Of a stretch of 64,000 nucleotides of DNA, positions 19,737 through 28,393 are shown piece after piece. The notes beneath the pieces were generated by a model that saw only the letters and a list, made by a program, of their open reading frames with translations, searched no databases and was not told where the DNA came from. Position 1 is the first letter of the stretch; each line of letters opens with the position of its first letter. Both the position numbers and the translations under genes were made by a program. The stretch covers positions 25,214 to 89,213 of the forward strand of contig CALJKV010000026.1 of the NCBI GenBank assembly GCA_937974245.1, written 5' to 3'. Source of the DNA: an uncultured Chloroflexota bacterium. GTDB lineage: Bacteria; Chloroflexota; Anaerolineae; Aggregatilineales; Phototrophicaceae.

Positions 19737-20981
19737 TCACCCTAGCGCCGTTTTCCACCCGGAGGGGATGTCCCCGGTATAGGTGATGTCATCCGCTCCC
19801 AGGAAGCCAGCCAGATTCTGAATTGCTTTGGAGACGCTTCGTGCCGTGGTTTTGTTCCCAGGGGCATCCGGCTCGGCATAAACTGCCTGGATATTGAGTC
19901 GCCCGGTTTTGCGATCCATCTTCGGGTCAATCCGCCCGATGATCTGATCCCCATGCAGGATAGGTAGCACATAGTAGCCGTACTGTCGTTTGGCTTTCGG
20001 CACGTAGATTTCAATGCGGAACAGGAAGTCAAACATCAGTTCGGTGCGATCCCGGTCACAGATGAGGTTATCAAAAGGCGAGAGTAATGTCGTGCGCGGC
20101 TGCCAGTCCCCGGCCTCCAGGTTGTCGAGCAGGGGAAGGTCATCGGTGTGTATGTACCAGGTGCCCGGCCACATTGTCCCGGAATCCACGACTTTGACAC
20201 GTTGGATGCACCCATCGGCCTCCAGCTTTTTCATCACAACCGGCAGGTTGTGGTAGCGGTTGCGGATGTAATGCCGCTTGATGTGCATGGCCGTCCCCAC
20301 ACCCAGCGCCCGCAGCGACCGCTGCACCGCCCGATAGACGACCACCTCCCGTTCGAGTTCTTCGCGGGGCGTCCACTCTGGCAAATGGCGTTCGCTCAGG
20401 TCCCACAACCGTTGTAACCCTTTGCGCCCGGAAACCATGATTTTGCCCTGTGACCACAGGTAGTCAAGCATCTGGTTGACGTTGCGCCCGCTCGTCCAGC
20501 CGGTAGAGTGCCAGCCAACTTCGGTGGAGTCGGTGAATGCCTGCGACGGCAGCGGGCCATTCTGCTCAATTTCCGTCAGGATATGGTGATAAAGTCCCTG
20601 GTTTTCCGCGATCCACTTGCGGGCGCGCTGCCCCCATTCCGATTCGCTCGTGCCGTAACGCCGCATCATGTCGGCATGGATTGGGTAATCTTCGGTGGGG
20701 ACAATCGAGGCGGCGTGCGCCCAATACTCGAAAAGGCTGCGATCTTCCCACAACAGGTGGTGGAAATCTTCGGTATTGTAGCGCCCTAACCGGCTCCACA
20801 GCACGAGGTACTGCGTGCGGGCCACCGCGTTAATCGGGTCAATCTGGACACAGTTCAGGTCGCGTATCAGATCGAGAATGCCGCCCGGCGTGGCGGGCGT
20901 CTCCGGCCCGGCCAACCGCTGGCGGGCGATGGCGAGACGGCGGGCGATTTGCGGTGTGATGGTGCGCACTGGATGCGGCAT
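19737..20981 (-). CDS. YcaQ/AlkX-type winged-helix DNA glycosylase family protein
   Basis: 414 residues matching the YcaQ family (winged-helix HTH_42), DNA glycosylases that unhook interstrand crosslinks and remove alkylated bases. The catalytic QxD motif is present as QIDPI (residues 46-50), followed by VARTQYLVLWSRLG and the conserved FEYWAHAASI. The C-terminal half has LLSPFDNLICDRDR and the barrel-like region ending GRIDPKMDRKTG. Start 20981 was chosen because the predicted transcription start, from TGCTAGAAT at 21029-21021, lies near 21014, downstream of an alternative ATG at 21020. Confidence 0.85.
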   Translation of the reverse strand: MPHPVRTITPQIARRLAIARQRLAGPETPATPGGILDLIRDLNCVQIDPINAVARTQYLVLWSRLGRYNTEDFHHLLWEDRSLFEYWAHAASIVPTEDYPIHADMMRRYGTSESEWGQRARKWIAENQGLYHHILTEIEQNGPLPSQAFTDSTEVGWHSTGWTSGRNVNQMLDYLWSQGKIMVSGRKGLQRLWDLSERHLPEWTPREELEREVVVYRAVQRSLRALGVGTAMHIKRHYIRNRYHNLPVVMKKLEADGCIQRVKVVDSGTMWPGTWYIHTDDLPLLDNLEAGDWQPRTTLLSPFDNLICDRDRTELMFDFLFRIEIYVPKAKRQYGYYVLPILHGDQIIGRIDPKMDRKTGRLNIQAVYAEPDAPGNKTTARSVSKAIQNLAGFLGADDITYTGDIPSGWKTALG

Positions 20982-21020
20982 GATTCCCCCATGCGATACT
21001 GGCTGGATGTTAGAACACAT

Positions 21021-21029
21021 ATTCTAGCA
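21021..21029 (-). promoter_or_regulatory. Extended -10 promoter for the YcaQ-type gene
   Basis: TGCTAGAAT on the minus strand. The predicted +1 is about 21014, giving a leader of about 33 bases before the ATG at 20981. No -35 match was found at the usual spacing. Confidence 0.45.
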
Positions 21030-21092
21030 TAAAATCGCAGGATGCGCTACTGAAAATCAAATAGATTTCTTTGCAATATCTCCCTTCATCCC

Positions 21093-22508
21093 CTACTCAA
21101 TCAGCCGTCCCTGCATCTCGTCCGGCACCGGCTGCCCCAGGCGGTGGAGCAGAGTCGGCGCGATGTCCATCAACTGGTGACCAGTGACCTGCCCTTTGCC
21201 CTTTTCGTGGGGGTCGTAGAGAATAAACATGCCGTTCACCGCATGGTTGGCGTCGTCCGGGCCGGTGTCATTTTCCAGTGTGTAATGCCTGCCATGACCC
21301 AGGCTACCCACCGAACGCCAGTGCAAATCCCCAAAATACACCATCAGATCGGGCGCGACATTCCGTACCTGCTGGTAGATCACCTCCGGCTGGAAGACCT
21401 GGGTCGCCAGCGGTTCGCCGTCCGGCCCAGGAATGGCCGCCAGCGCCGCCGCCAGTTCATCGCGCACCGCCTGGTACCGTTCCGGCGGGATTGTGCCTTC
21501 GGGTTCGCGTACGGCAACATTGAGGAATACCCGTCCGTAATAGCCGCCGCTGCCCCAGGCGCGAGTCCTTGACCAGTCCACTTCCACATCCTCGAATTTT
21601 GTCAGTTTGCCTTCCGGCGGGGGAGTCTTGAGCGCCAGCCAGCCGTTCTGCCACAGCCATTCGTTGATGCAGATGCCGCCATCCATGCGCGAAACACCAT
21701 GATCGCTGACGACCAGCACGGCCGCGTTGTCATCCACTGACTCGAGCAGGTCGCCAATGTTGGTGTCCACCATTTTGTAGTAATCCCGGATCGCGCCATT
21801 CAGTGGGTTGTTCGGGTCATACAGGCGGTGCTGCGGGTCATGGAAGCGCCAAAACCCATGATGCAGCCGGTCTACGCCGATATTGACGTACATGAAGAAG
21901 TCCCAAGGCTTGTTTTGCAGGGTATGGCGCACCAGTTTGTGCTGGATTGCGGTCATATCGTGCAGGCGGCGTAGCAGCCCGGTCTTGTCGTTGGTACGGA
22001 AGCCCTTCACATCGAACTGGTAATCGGGCGTGACCTGGAGCACTTCCTGCTTGAATACCGCCGGGTAGGTGAAGGCGCTCTCGGTGCTGGGGGTGAGGAA
22101 GTCAGTCACAAGATGGCCGTTGACCGGGCGGGGTGGGTAGGTTTGCGGCACACCGATCACCACCGACTGTTTACCGGCTTCGCTCAGGTAGTCCCACACC
22201 CGTTTGACTTTGACAGCTGCCCCGTTAGCAATCGCCATGTTGTCGTAGGAGTAGTCGGCCCGGTTGCGGAAGCCGTAGATTCCCAGCACGCCAGGGTCGC
22301 GGCTGCTCATCATACTCGACCAGGCCGGAATAGTAATACACGGGATGCTCGACGCGAGTTCGCCCCATGTTCCATTTTGCGCCAGGCGTGTCAGGTTCGG
22401 CAGGTCGGCGCGAAACTCGCTAAAAATCAGGTGTGGACTGGCGCAGTCCAGCCCCAGTACGATCATGCGCCGGGGTTTCTTGTTACGTCCTGTGAAGATG
22501 TTGCGCAT
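21093..22508 (-). CDS. Alkaline phosphatase superfamily phosphodiesterase/nucleotidase-like enzyme
   Basis: 471 residues of the type I phosphodiesterase/nucleotide pyrophosphatase group in the alkaline phosphatase superfamily. Metal and nucleophile positions are visible in order: Asp in GLDCASP near residue 20, the nucleophile Thr in CITIPAW near 58, VDRLHHGFW near 213, and VVSDHG near 263, with a late His in HAVNG. There is no signal peptide, so it is probably cytoplasmic. Relatives are often annotated only as alkaline phosphatase family protein, and the substrate is not predictable. It stands alone on the minus strand between the YcaQ-type gene and arginase. Confidence 0.8.
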   Translation of the reverse strand: MRNIFTGRNKKPRRMIVLGLDCASPHLIFSEFRADLPNLTRLAQNGTWGELASSIPCITIPAWSSMMSSRDPGVLGIYGFRNRADYSYDNMAIANGAAVKVKRVWDYLSEAGKQSVVIGVPQTYPPRPVNGHLVTDFLTPSTESAFTYPAVFKQEVLQVTPDYQFDVKGFRTNDKTGLLRRLHDMTAIQHKLVRHTLQNKPWDFFMYVNIGVDRLHHGFWRFHDPQHRLYDPNNPLNGAIRDYYKMVDTNIGDLLESVDDNAAVLVVSDHGVSRMDGGICINEWLWQNGWLALKTPPPEGKLTKFEDVEVDWSRTRAWGSGGYYGRVFLNVAVREPEGTIPPERYQAVRDELAAALAAIPGPDGEPLATQVFQPEVIYQQVRNVAPDLMVYFGDLHWRSVGSLGHGRHYTLENDTGPDDANHAVNGMFILYDPHEKGKGQVTGHQLMDIAPTLLHRLGQPVPDEMQGRLIE

Positions 22509-22629
22509 ATTTCTCGCTTACGTTGGTTAATGGGGTACTATGCGGTTAGCTCCAAGTCAAAAGTGAAAAGTTGAACGTGTTTCCACCTGAAGACTTTGTG
22601 CTTTCTACTCGGCACTTTCAACAACTGGC

Positions 22630-23541
22630 TCAAATAATCCGCTGCCCGAATAAGCTGGCGGCGAGGTCAACAGCCATTTGCGCGGTGCGGTTGCCCTGGT
22701 CGAGGATCGGGTTGACTTCCACCAGGTCAAGCGAGCACACGCGGCCATCGTCGGCCAGCATTTCCATCAAAAGGTGCGCCTCGCGGTAGGTAAGACCCCC
22801 GGGGACAGGTGTACCAACGCCAGGGGCGATACTGGGGTCGAGCGAGTCCATATCAAAACTCACATGAATATGTTCGACATTCCCCAGGACACGCAGCGCG
22901 GCATAGACCACATCAGCAATCCCGATTTTATCAATGTCACTCATGGTAATCACTTTAATTCCGGTGCGGATGATCGCCTCCCGTTCCTTATCGTCCAGAT
23001 CGCGGATGCCGACCATCACGATCTGATCGGGGCGTAAGCGCCGTTCCCCAATCACCAGTGGCGGGGGACACAGACCCATGAGCGCCGCCACGACCATTCC
23101 ATGCACGTTGCCGGAAGGCGTTGTCTCCGGCGTGTTGAAATCGGCGTGGGTGTCAATCCACACGACGCCAAGTGACTCGCGGTCCAGCGCGGCGGCAATT
23201 GTCCCCAGTGCGATGCTGTGATCGCCCCCTAAGAAGATAGCCGCATCCCCGGCCTGCACGGTTTCCCGCATCGCATTGTGAATATCTTGGGCAACTGCGG
23301 CGATGGCCGACGCGTGGTGGGCGCGTTCTTCGCCCGGCAGCACGCCGACTTCCTCCATGCCGCGCACCGGGATATTTCCCTTATCCACAACAGCCAGCCC
23401 CAGGCGATTGAGGCGGTTTTGCAACCCGGCATAGCGCATGGCGCTCGGCCCCATATCCACGCCACGCCGGTTCTGCCCTAAGTCCATCGGCACGCCGTAC
23501 AAGCGTACTTGTCGGAAAGGGGTGTTTCTTGCCTGGCTCAC
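22630..23541 (-). CDS. rocF: Arginase
   Basis: 303 residues of the ureohydrolase family; hydrolyses L-arginine to ornithine and urea. All manganese-ligand motifs are present: GGDHS (His108), DTHADFN (Asp130, His132, Asp134) and [10 protein letters not shown] near 230, followed by [11 protein letters not shown], which favours arginase over agmatinase. The length is normal. The start is a GTG at 23541 with AGGA about 10 bases upstream. In this window the Orn/Lys/Arg decarboxylase at 44.9-46.4 kb and the hydroxyproline genes at 27-29 kb belong to the same metabolic area, although they are not in an operon with it. Confidence 0.93.
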   Translation of the reverse strand: MSQARNTPFRQVRLYGVPMDLGQNRRGVDMGPSAMRYAGLQNRLNRLGLAVVDKGNIPVRGMEEVGVLPGEERAHHASAIAAVAQDIHNAMRETVQAGDAAIFLGGDHSIALGTIAAALDRESLGVVWIDTHADFNTPETTPSGNVHGMVVAALMGLCPPPLVIGERRLRPDQIVMVGIRDLDDKEREAIIRTGIKVITMSDIDKIGIADVVYAALRVLGNVEHIHVSFDMDSLDPSIAPGVGTPVPGGLTYREAHLLMEMLADDGRVCSLDLVEVNPILDQGNRTAQMAVDLAASLFGQRII

Positions 23542-23618
23542 TGCGGTTTTTCCTGTGTATATGTCTGTAGCCTGGTGGATTATACGGGGCAGGGGCGGCG
23601 CTGCACAGTGCGAAGGGC

Positions 23619-24539
23619 TTATTCCGGCGGAGTGAGCAGGGTAGCCTGGTGAAAGCCCACCACCCGCTCAATGAATTCCTCTGGCGCGATGCTCAGGTAA
23701 TTCCCATGTCCTGCGCCTTCCACCACCCACAATTCCGCCGGGACGCCGGTCTCCTGGGCGCGGGCCAGCATCAACCGGGCGCCGGGCAGCGAAATCTCAC
23801 GACTGCCATAGATCAGCAGCACCGGGCGCGGCCCGATCTGCGGAATCGCGTTGATCGGACTCAAATCAGTGATGCTGCCCCCGGTGATGAAGTTATAAGT
23901 CGTGATAGCGGCAGCCCGGTAGAGACTCTCGAAGTAAGTCCCCTCTCCCAGCGAACCCAGCAGCGCTGCATAATCATGGTAGCCGCCCTCAGCCGAGACT
24001 GAGCGTATCGCGGGCAGCCGGGGCATCGCCATCAGGCTGGTTGCCCCCGCCGAGGAAAAGCCGTGCAGTCCGACTCTCGCCGGGTCTACATCCGGGCGAC
24101 TGACCAGATAGCGATAGGCCGCTTCTACGTCCGCCACTTCTTGATAGCCCAACGAAATCCAACCCTGTGTTGTGCAGACCCGCGACTCAAACAACAGCAC
24201 AGCAAACCCGGCCTGGTTGAATACCCTGGCATAGTGCAGGCTGCCACCACGCCCGTTGCCATACGCCGGAGTAATCAGGATAGTCGCGCCATTCGCGCCG
24301 GGGATAAAGTAGCCCTCAATCACTAAACCGTTGGTGGAGGTAAAGGAGATATCCGTATAGTCGGGATTGAAATCGCCAGGATTGCCGCCGGGGGAACAGG
24401 CCGGGTGAGTGAGGGCATACATGCTCACGACACCCAGCAGCAGGGGGAGCAGCACCAGCGCCCCTGCCAGCGCGGCGACAAACAGGCGTAGCAGCCGCAG
24501 CCAGTAGCGCCGGGTGCGTCGAGAGGGGGCCGGTGTCAT
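23619..24539 (-). CDS. Membrane-anchored alpha/beta hydrolase
   Basis: 306 residues. The N-terminus ([12 protein letters not shown]) is basic, followed by a membrane segment at about 20-43, so the hydrolase domain is expected outside the membrane. The fold is that of the BAAT/dienelactone-hydrolase-like proteins: a strand-turn with [11 protein letters not shown], a nucleophile elbow GFSSAG (Ser162), an acid in YGSREISLP, and His in GAGHGNYL. It is the last gene of the nusB-tatA/B-tatC cluster and overlaps the tatC stop by 4 bases, indicating translational coupling. The substrate is unknown. Confidence 0.8.
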   Translation of the reverse strand: MTPAPSRRTRRYWLRLLRLFVAALAGALVLLPLLLGVVSMYALTHPACSPGGNPGDFNPDYTDISFTSTNGLVIEGYFIPGANGATILITPAYGNGRGGSLHYARVFNQAGFAVLLFESRVCTTQGWISLGYQEVADVEAAYRYLVSRPDVDPARVGLHGFSSAGATSLMAMPRLPAIRSVSAEGGYHDYAALLGSLGEGTYFESLYRAAAITTYNFITGGSITDLSPINAIPQIGPRPVLLIYGSREISLPGARLMLARAQETGVPAELWVVEGAGHGNYLSIAPEEFIERVVGFHQATLLTPPE

Positions 24540-25327
24540 TCTGTCACGTTGCTGAAACGCCTGCCGATCATCACGAGAATAATGCTAAAGAAATACAGTA
24601 CCATCAGTGGCCCCATGACCAGCATCATGTTGACCGGGTCAATCGTGGGCGTGATAAAGGCTGCCGCGACTGCCGCACCGATAATCGCGATGCGCCAGTT
24701 CTTCAGCAGCATCCGCGCACTGACGAAACCAAGCAGCGCCAAGACAAAAAATATCAGCGGTGTTTCAAAAGCAACACCCATCCAGAAGAGCAGCGCTGTC
24801 ACAAAGCCGAGGTATAGATCGGCTGTCCATTCCGCTGCGAAGAGGTCGGACTGGAAGTTTTCCAGGAAATCGAGTGCCGGGGGAATAAGGATGAACCAGG
24901 CAAAAGCGACCCCGGCCAGGAATAACAGTGTGATAAAAGGCAGTGAGAACAGCACCCAGCGTTTTTCATTGCGTTTAAGCGCGGGCAGGATGAACATCAT
25001 GAGCTGGTAGGTAATGATGGGAATCGAGAGAATACCACCCACCATGAGCGCCACCCGAAAGTAGGAGACGACCCCACCGGTTGGGCCCAGTACGATAAAC
25101 CGCTCACCATACGGCACTTGCAGGTATTGTAGTATCGGCACAGCGACAATCATCCCGCCGATCGTGCCGATGACCAGTGCTACAATCGATTTGAATAAAC
25201 GCTGGCGCAGTTCGTTTAGGTGTTCCAACAGGGACATACGCCCCTGTTCGCCTTCTTCTGCTTCCGGTTCGGGCAGCACCTTCTGCGGGGGCGGTGACTG
25301 GTGTGAACGTTTGAGTCTGGAAATCAT
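24536..25327 (-). CDS. tatC: Sec-independent protein translocase TatC
   Basis: 263 residues. TatC is the signal-peptide receptor of the twin-arginine translocase. The N-terminus has the conserved cytoplasmic helix MSLLEHLNELRQRLF, and six membrane segments follow, with the family's first periplasmic loop, a middle Glu (VAFETPL) and the FITPTIDPVNM motif before the last helices. About 30 charged residues precede the core. The gene lies 9 bases after tatA/B and shares an operon with nusB and a membrane hydrolase. SD AAAGGA is 5 bases before the ATG. Confidence 0.95.
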   Translation of the reverse strand: MISRLKRSHQSPPPQKVLPEPEAEEGEQGRMSLLEHLNELRQRLFKSIVALVIGTIGGMIVAVPILQYLQVPYGERFIVLGPTGGVVSYFRVALMVGGILSIPIITYQLMMFILPALKRNEKRWVLFSLPFITLLFLAGVAFAWFILIPPALDFLENFQSDLFAAEWTADLYLGFVTALLFWMGVAFETPLIFFVLALLGFVSARMLLKNWRIAIIGAAVAAAFITPTIDPVNMMLVMGPLMVLYFFSIILVMIGRRFSNVTE

Positions 25328-25336
25328 CGCTTTCCT

Positions 25337-25807
25337 TTAATCCTTGCTGCGATCAGACGAATCTGACCATGAACCAAAGCTCGTGTCCGGCTTGTCCCCG
25401 GCGCTGCTGCCTGACCATGACCCCAGATCAGAAGCGGGACGTTCTTCTGACTTTTTGGCCGCAGCTGGTGACCTGGTGGGCCGCCCATTTTCTGGGGGGA
25501 GCGCAGCGGCGGCTTTGGTTTCATCCAACGCTTGCTGTAGTGGGTTTGTCACCGGGCTGAGAAATTTCTGTGCCTCGCGGTTGAGGGTCTTCCGGGTAGG
25601 TATTTCACGGGGGACTTGCACATCCAGCCCAGCTTCATCAAATTCCTTTTGAATCACGGCTGCGGCTTCCGCCCACATCTGGCGCAGTTTGGCGATATAC
25701 TTCCCCATGATATATGACCAGTGAATCATGCGCTTCGGCCCGGCGACAACCAGCATAATCATAAAGACGACGACCAGTTCCGCGCCGCCCATACCCAAAA
25801 TATTCAT
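25337..25807 (-). CDS. TatA/TatB-family translocase subunit
   Basis: 156 residues. It starts with the TatA/B layout: a short N-terminus, one membrane helix (AELVVVFMIMLVVAGPKRM), then an amphipathic helix (YIMGKYIAKLRQMWAEAAA), then a long polar tail of low complexity rich in Ser, Asp, Lys and Pro. The length and the Pro-Lys-Arg after the helix fit TatB better than a short TatA, but the two are hard to separate by sequence. It is followed by tatC in the same operon; a separate TatA is not seen in this window. Confidence 0.85.
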   Translation of the reverse strand: MNILGMGGAELVVVFMIMLVVAGPKRMIHWSYIMGKYIAKLRQMWAEAAAVIQKEFDEAGLDVQVPREIPTRKTLNREAQKFLSPVTNPLQQALDETKAAAALPPENGRPTRSPAAAKKSEERPASDLGSWSGSSAGDKPDTSFGSWSDSSDRSKD

Positions 25808-25813
25808 AGTCGG

Positions 25814-26320
25814 TTACTCCACGTCCGAGGGGGACAGGATTTTCCAGGCTTCACGACTGTTTTCCGTTACTGCCCCCAACACGCCGTTCACAAATCGGGT
25901 AGTGCCCTCTGCTCCGAAGAGCTTAGCGAGTTCAACCGCTTCCGCGATGACCACGTTCACCAACTGCGCCCGGATAAACAGTTCGTAAATCGCCATACGC
26001 AGGATATTCCGGTCTATGACAGCCATTTGTTCCAGCGGCCATTCCGGGGCAAAGTGGTGGATCACGAGGTCGAGGCGCTTCCGGTGTTCGGTTACACCCA
26101 TGACCAGTTGGCGCAGATGGCGGATAGCGCGTTTGTTCATTTCTTCTTCTGCCAGTCGGGTTGCCAGGACTGACCCGACTCCATGACCACTGACATCAAT
26201 TTCGTACAACACTTGCAAAGCAGCACGTCGCGCCGCGCTGCGTTCAGTTAAAGCTGGGTCGTGTTCGATGACCTCGCTTTTTTCAACGTCATCCATGTTA
26301 AAATCAGGGAAAAGAGTCAC
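25814..26320 (-). CDS. nusB: Transcription antitermination factor NusB
   Basis: 168 residues. NusB with S10/NusE binds boxA RNA and prevents termination in rRNA operons. Family signatures: RSAARRAALQVLYEID near the N-terminus, then IDRNILRMAIYELF, VVIAEAVELAKLFG and RFVNGVLGAV. The 27 N-terminal residues before this are polar and family-atypical. A GTG at 26320 is the longest start; an ATG at 26296 is equally likely, as neither has a clear ribosome site. It is the first gene of the operon with tatA/B, tatC and the membrane hydrolase (gap 6 bases). Confidence 0.92.
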   Translation of the reverse strand: MTLFPDFNMDDVEKSEVIEHDPALTERSAARRAALQVLYEIDVSGHGVGSVLATRLAEEEMNKRAIRHLRQLVMGVTEHRKRLDLVIHHFAPEWPLEQMAVIDRNILRMAIYELFIRAQLVNVVIAEAVELAKLFGAEGTTRFVNGVLGAVTENSREAWKILSPSDVE

Positions 26321-26452
26321 AGTCTGCTGCTCTCGTGCTTACTACGTCAAATCTTTCACTTGAGTCTACAATACTTTTAGGGGTTTGCCTATGGATGCAC
26401 TGCAAACTGCAAATTGGATAGTTTCAGTAGAAGGTAGATAAAGGCGGGAAAC

Positions 26453-27229
26453 ATGCCCCAAATCGAAACCACGCAAGGACTGATCTGGTACGCTGACCAC
26501 CGCGACCCGACTGCTCACCGGCCTGTGACGGTGATGATTCATGGCGCGGGCGGCACGCACCTGGATTGGCCGGCAGAACTGCGACGACTGCCGGAAGCCA
26601 ACACAATTATTCCCGACCTGCCGGGACATGGCAAGAGCCCCGGTTCAGGACACCAGAGTATCACGGCCTATGCAACCAGCATCGTTGCGCTGCTGGATGC
26701 GCTTCACATTTCAAAGGCTGTCATCGCCGGACATAGTATGGGCGGTGCAACTGCCCAGACAATTGCGCTCATGCACCCTGACCGCGTGTTGGGGTTGATT
26801 CTGGCTGGAACGGGGGCGAAGTTAGGCGTACACCCAGATATTCTCAATGGGGTGCTGACCGAAATGTCACGCACGGTGGGGATGCTGCTGAAAGGATACT
26901 GGGGCGACAACCCGCAAAATGAACAGCTGTCCCGGATGAGCCAGCAGCGCCTGCTCGAATTTAACCCGACGATCCTCTTCAACGACTATTCGGCCTGCAA
27001 CGCCTTTGATATCCGCGACCGCGTGGCGGAAATCCGTAAGCCAACCCTGATTATTGGCGGTACCGAGGATAAGATGACGCCGCTCAAATTCAGCCAGTAT
27101 TTGCATGACCATATCGCCGGGTCGGAACTGGTGGTGGTCGAAACCGCGGCCCATATGATGTTGCTGGAGCAGCCCCAGTTCGTGGCCGACGCGGTGCAGA
27201 AGTGGCTGGCGAATCTGCACGCACAGTAA
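26453..27229 (+). CDS. Alpha/beta fold hydrolase
   Basis: 258 residues, soluble, without a signal peptide. Motifs: VMIHGAGGTHLDW oxyanion loop, PDLPGHGKS, nucleophile elbow GHSMGG (Ser95), acid in GGTEDKMTP and His in ETAAHMM. The fold and motif spacing match the large group of hydrolases related to 3-oxoadipate enol-lactonase and proline iminopeptidase; the substrate is not determinable. It is followed after 36 bases by the hydroxyproline dehydratase gene on the same strand, so it may be part of that operon, although the gap carries its own good ribosome site for the next gene. Confidence 0.83.
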   Translation: MPQIETTQGLIWYADHRDPTAHRPVTVMIHGAGGTHLDWPAELRRLPEANTIIPDLPGHGKSPGSGHQSITAYATSIVALLDALHISKAVIAGHSMGGATAQTIALMHPDRVLGLILAGTGAKLGVHPDILNGVLTEMSRTVGMLLKGYWGDNPQNEQLSRMSQQRLLEFNPTILFNDYSACNAFDIRDRVAEIRKPTLIIGGTEDKMTPLKFSQYLHDHIAGSELVVVETAAHMMLLEQPQFVADAVQKWLANLHAQ

Positions 27230-27265
27230 TGAGTATCGGCAGTTTCACCGTACAGGAGTAAGGAT

Positions 27266-28291
27266 ATGATCACAACAAACTGGCAGCCGCCCGAACACTG
27301 GGCAAAAATCACGACGATTGACGCCCACACCGCCGGGGAGCCGCTGCGGGTGATTACCGGCGGGTTTCCTGATCTGCCGGGCGGCACGATTCTCGCCAAA
27401 CGGCAGTACGCCCGCGAACATTACGACCATTTTCGCCGGGCGTTGATGTGGGAGCCGCGCGGCCACGCCGATATGTACGGCTGTATCCTGACGCCGCCGA
27501 CCACGCCGGGCGCGGATGTGGGCGTGCTGTTCCTGCATAACGAGGGGTATAGTACGATGTGCGGACATGGCATCATCGGGCTAGTGAAAGTCGGCATTGA
27601 AACCGGGATGCTGCCCGTTAAAGAGCGCATCGAGATTGATACCCCTGCCGGACGGGTGAGTGCCAGGGCACACCTGCGCGGCGGCACTGTCGAGCGTGTC
27701 TCGTTCCTGAATGTGCCATCGTTCGTACTGGTGGCGGATTTGCAGGTGGATGTGCCGGGCATGGGGCAAGTGACCTGTGACATCGCGTTTGGCGGGGCGT
27801 TTTATGCTTATGTGGACGCCGACGCGGTGGGTGTCAGTCTCGCGCCGGAGAACTACCGAGGCATGATTGATGCCGGGATGCGCATCAAGCGGGCCGTAAT
27901 GGAGCAGTACACGATTATTCATCCCGATGGCGATGCCGATTTGAACTTTCTCTACGGCACGATTTTCGTGAAACTCCTGCCGGACTCTGCCATTCACAGC
28001 CGGAATGTGTGTATCTTCGCGGAGGGCGAGGTTGATCGCTGTCCCACCGGGACAGGTGTGAGCGGACGGTTGGCGATTCACCACCGCCGGGGGGAAATCC
28101 AGCCGGGCGAGACGATCACAATTGAGAGTATCATCGCCACTCAATTCACCGGGCGCGTGGCCGAAGTCACCCAGGTGCAGGGCGTCCCGGCCATCATCCC
28201 GGAGGTTTCCGGCACGGCGCATATCACCGGGCGCAATGAATTCTGGATTGACCCGGACGACCCGCTGCGCGAGGGTTTCTTTTTGAGGTGA
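27266..28291 (+). CDS. Probable trans-3-hydroxy-L-proline dehydratase (proline racemase family)
   Basis: 341 residues of the proline racemase superfamily. The first catalytic Cys is present (Cys99 in MCGHG). At the second site, racemases and 4-hydroxyproline epimerases have Cys after the Pro of DRSPCGTG; here the sequence is DRCPTGTG, with Thr261. Cys/Thr is the signature of trans-3-hydroxy-L-proline dehydratases, which form delta-1-pyrroline-2-carboxylate. The C-terminal DPLREGFFLR is typical of the family. The next gene is a ketimine-reductase/ornithine-cyclodeaminase family member able to reduce that product to proline, which supports the call. The extra Cys immediately before the Pro is unusual. 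SD GGAG is 8 bases before the ATG. Confidence 0.85.
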   Translation: MITTNWQPPEHWAKITTIDAHTAGEPLRVITGGFPDLPGGTILAKRQYAREHYDHFRRALMWEPRGHADMYGCILTPPTTPGADVGVLFLHNEGYSTMCGHGIIGLVKVGIETGMLPVKERIEIDTPAGRVSARAHLRGGTVERVSFLNVPSFVLVADLQVDVPGMGQVTCDIAFGGAFYAYVDADAVGVSLAPENYRGMIDAGMRIKRAVMEQYTIIHPDGDADLNFLYGTIFVKLLPDSAIHSRNVCIFAEGEVDRCPTGTGVSGRLAIHHRRGEIQPGETITIESIIATQFTGRVAEVTQVQGVPAIIPEVSGTAHITGRNEFWIDPDDPLREGFFLR

Positions 28292-28393
28292 GTCAGGAAA
28301 GCAGATAGTGAAAAGTGCCGGGTTGAAGGTGGAGCGACGTGGTATTTCAGCCTTTGCCTTGTACCTATAGTCTGTTACTTCCAGGAGATCAGC

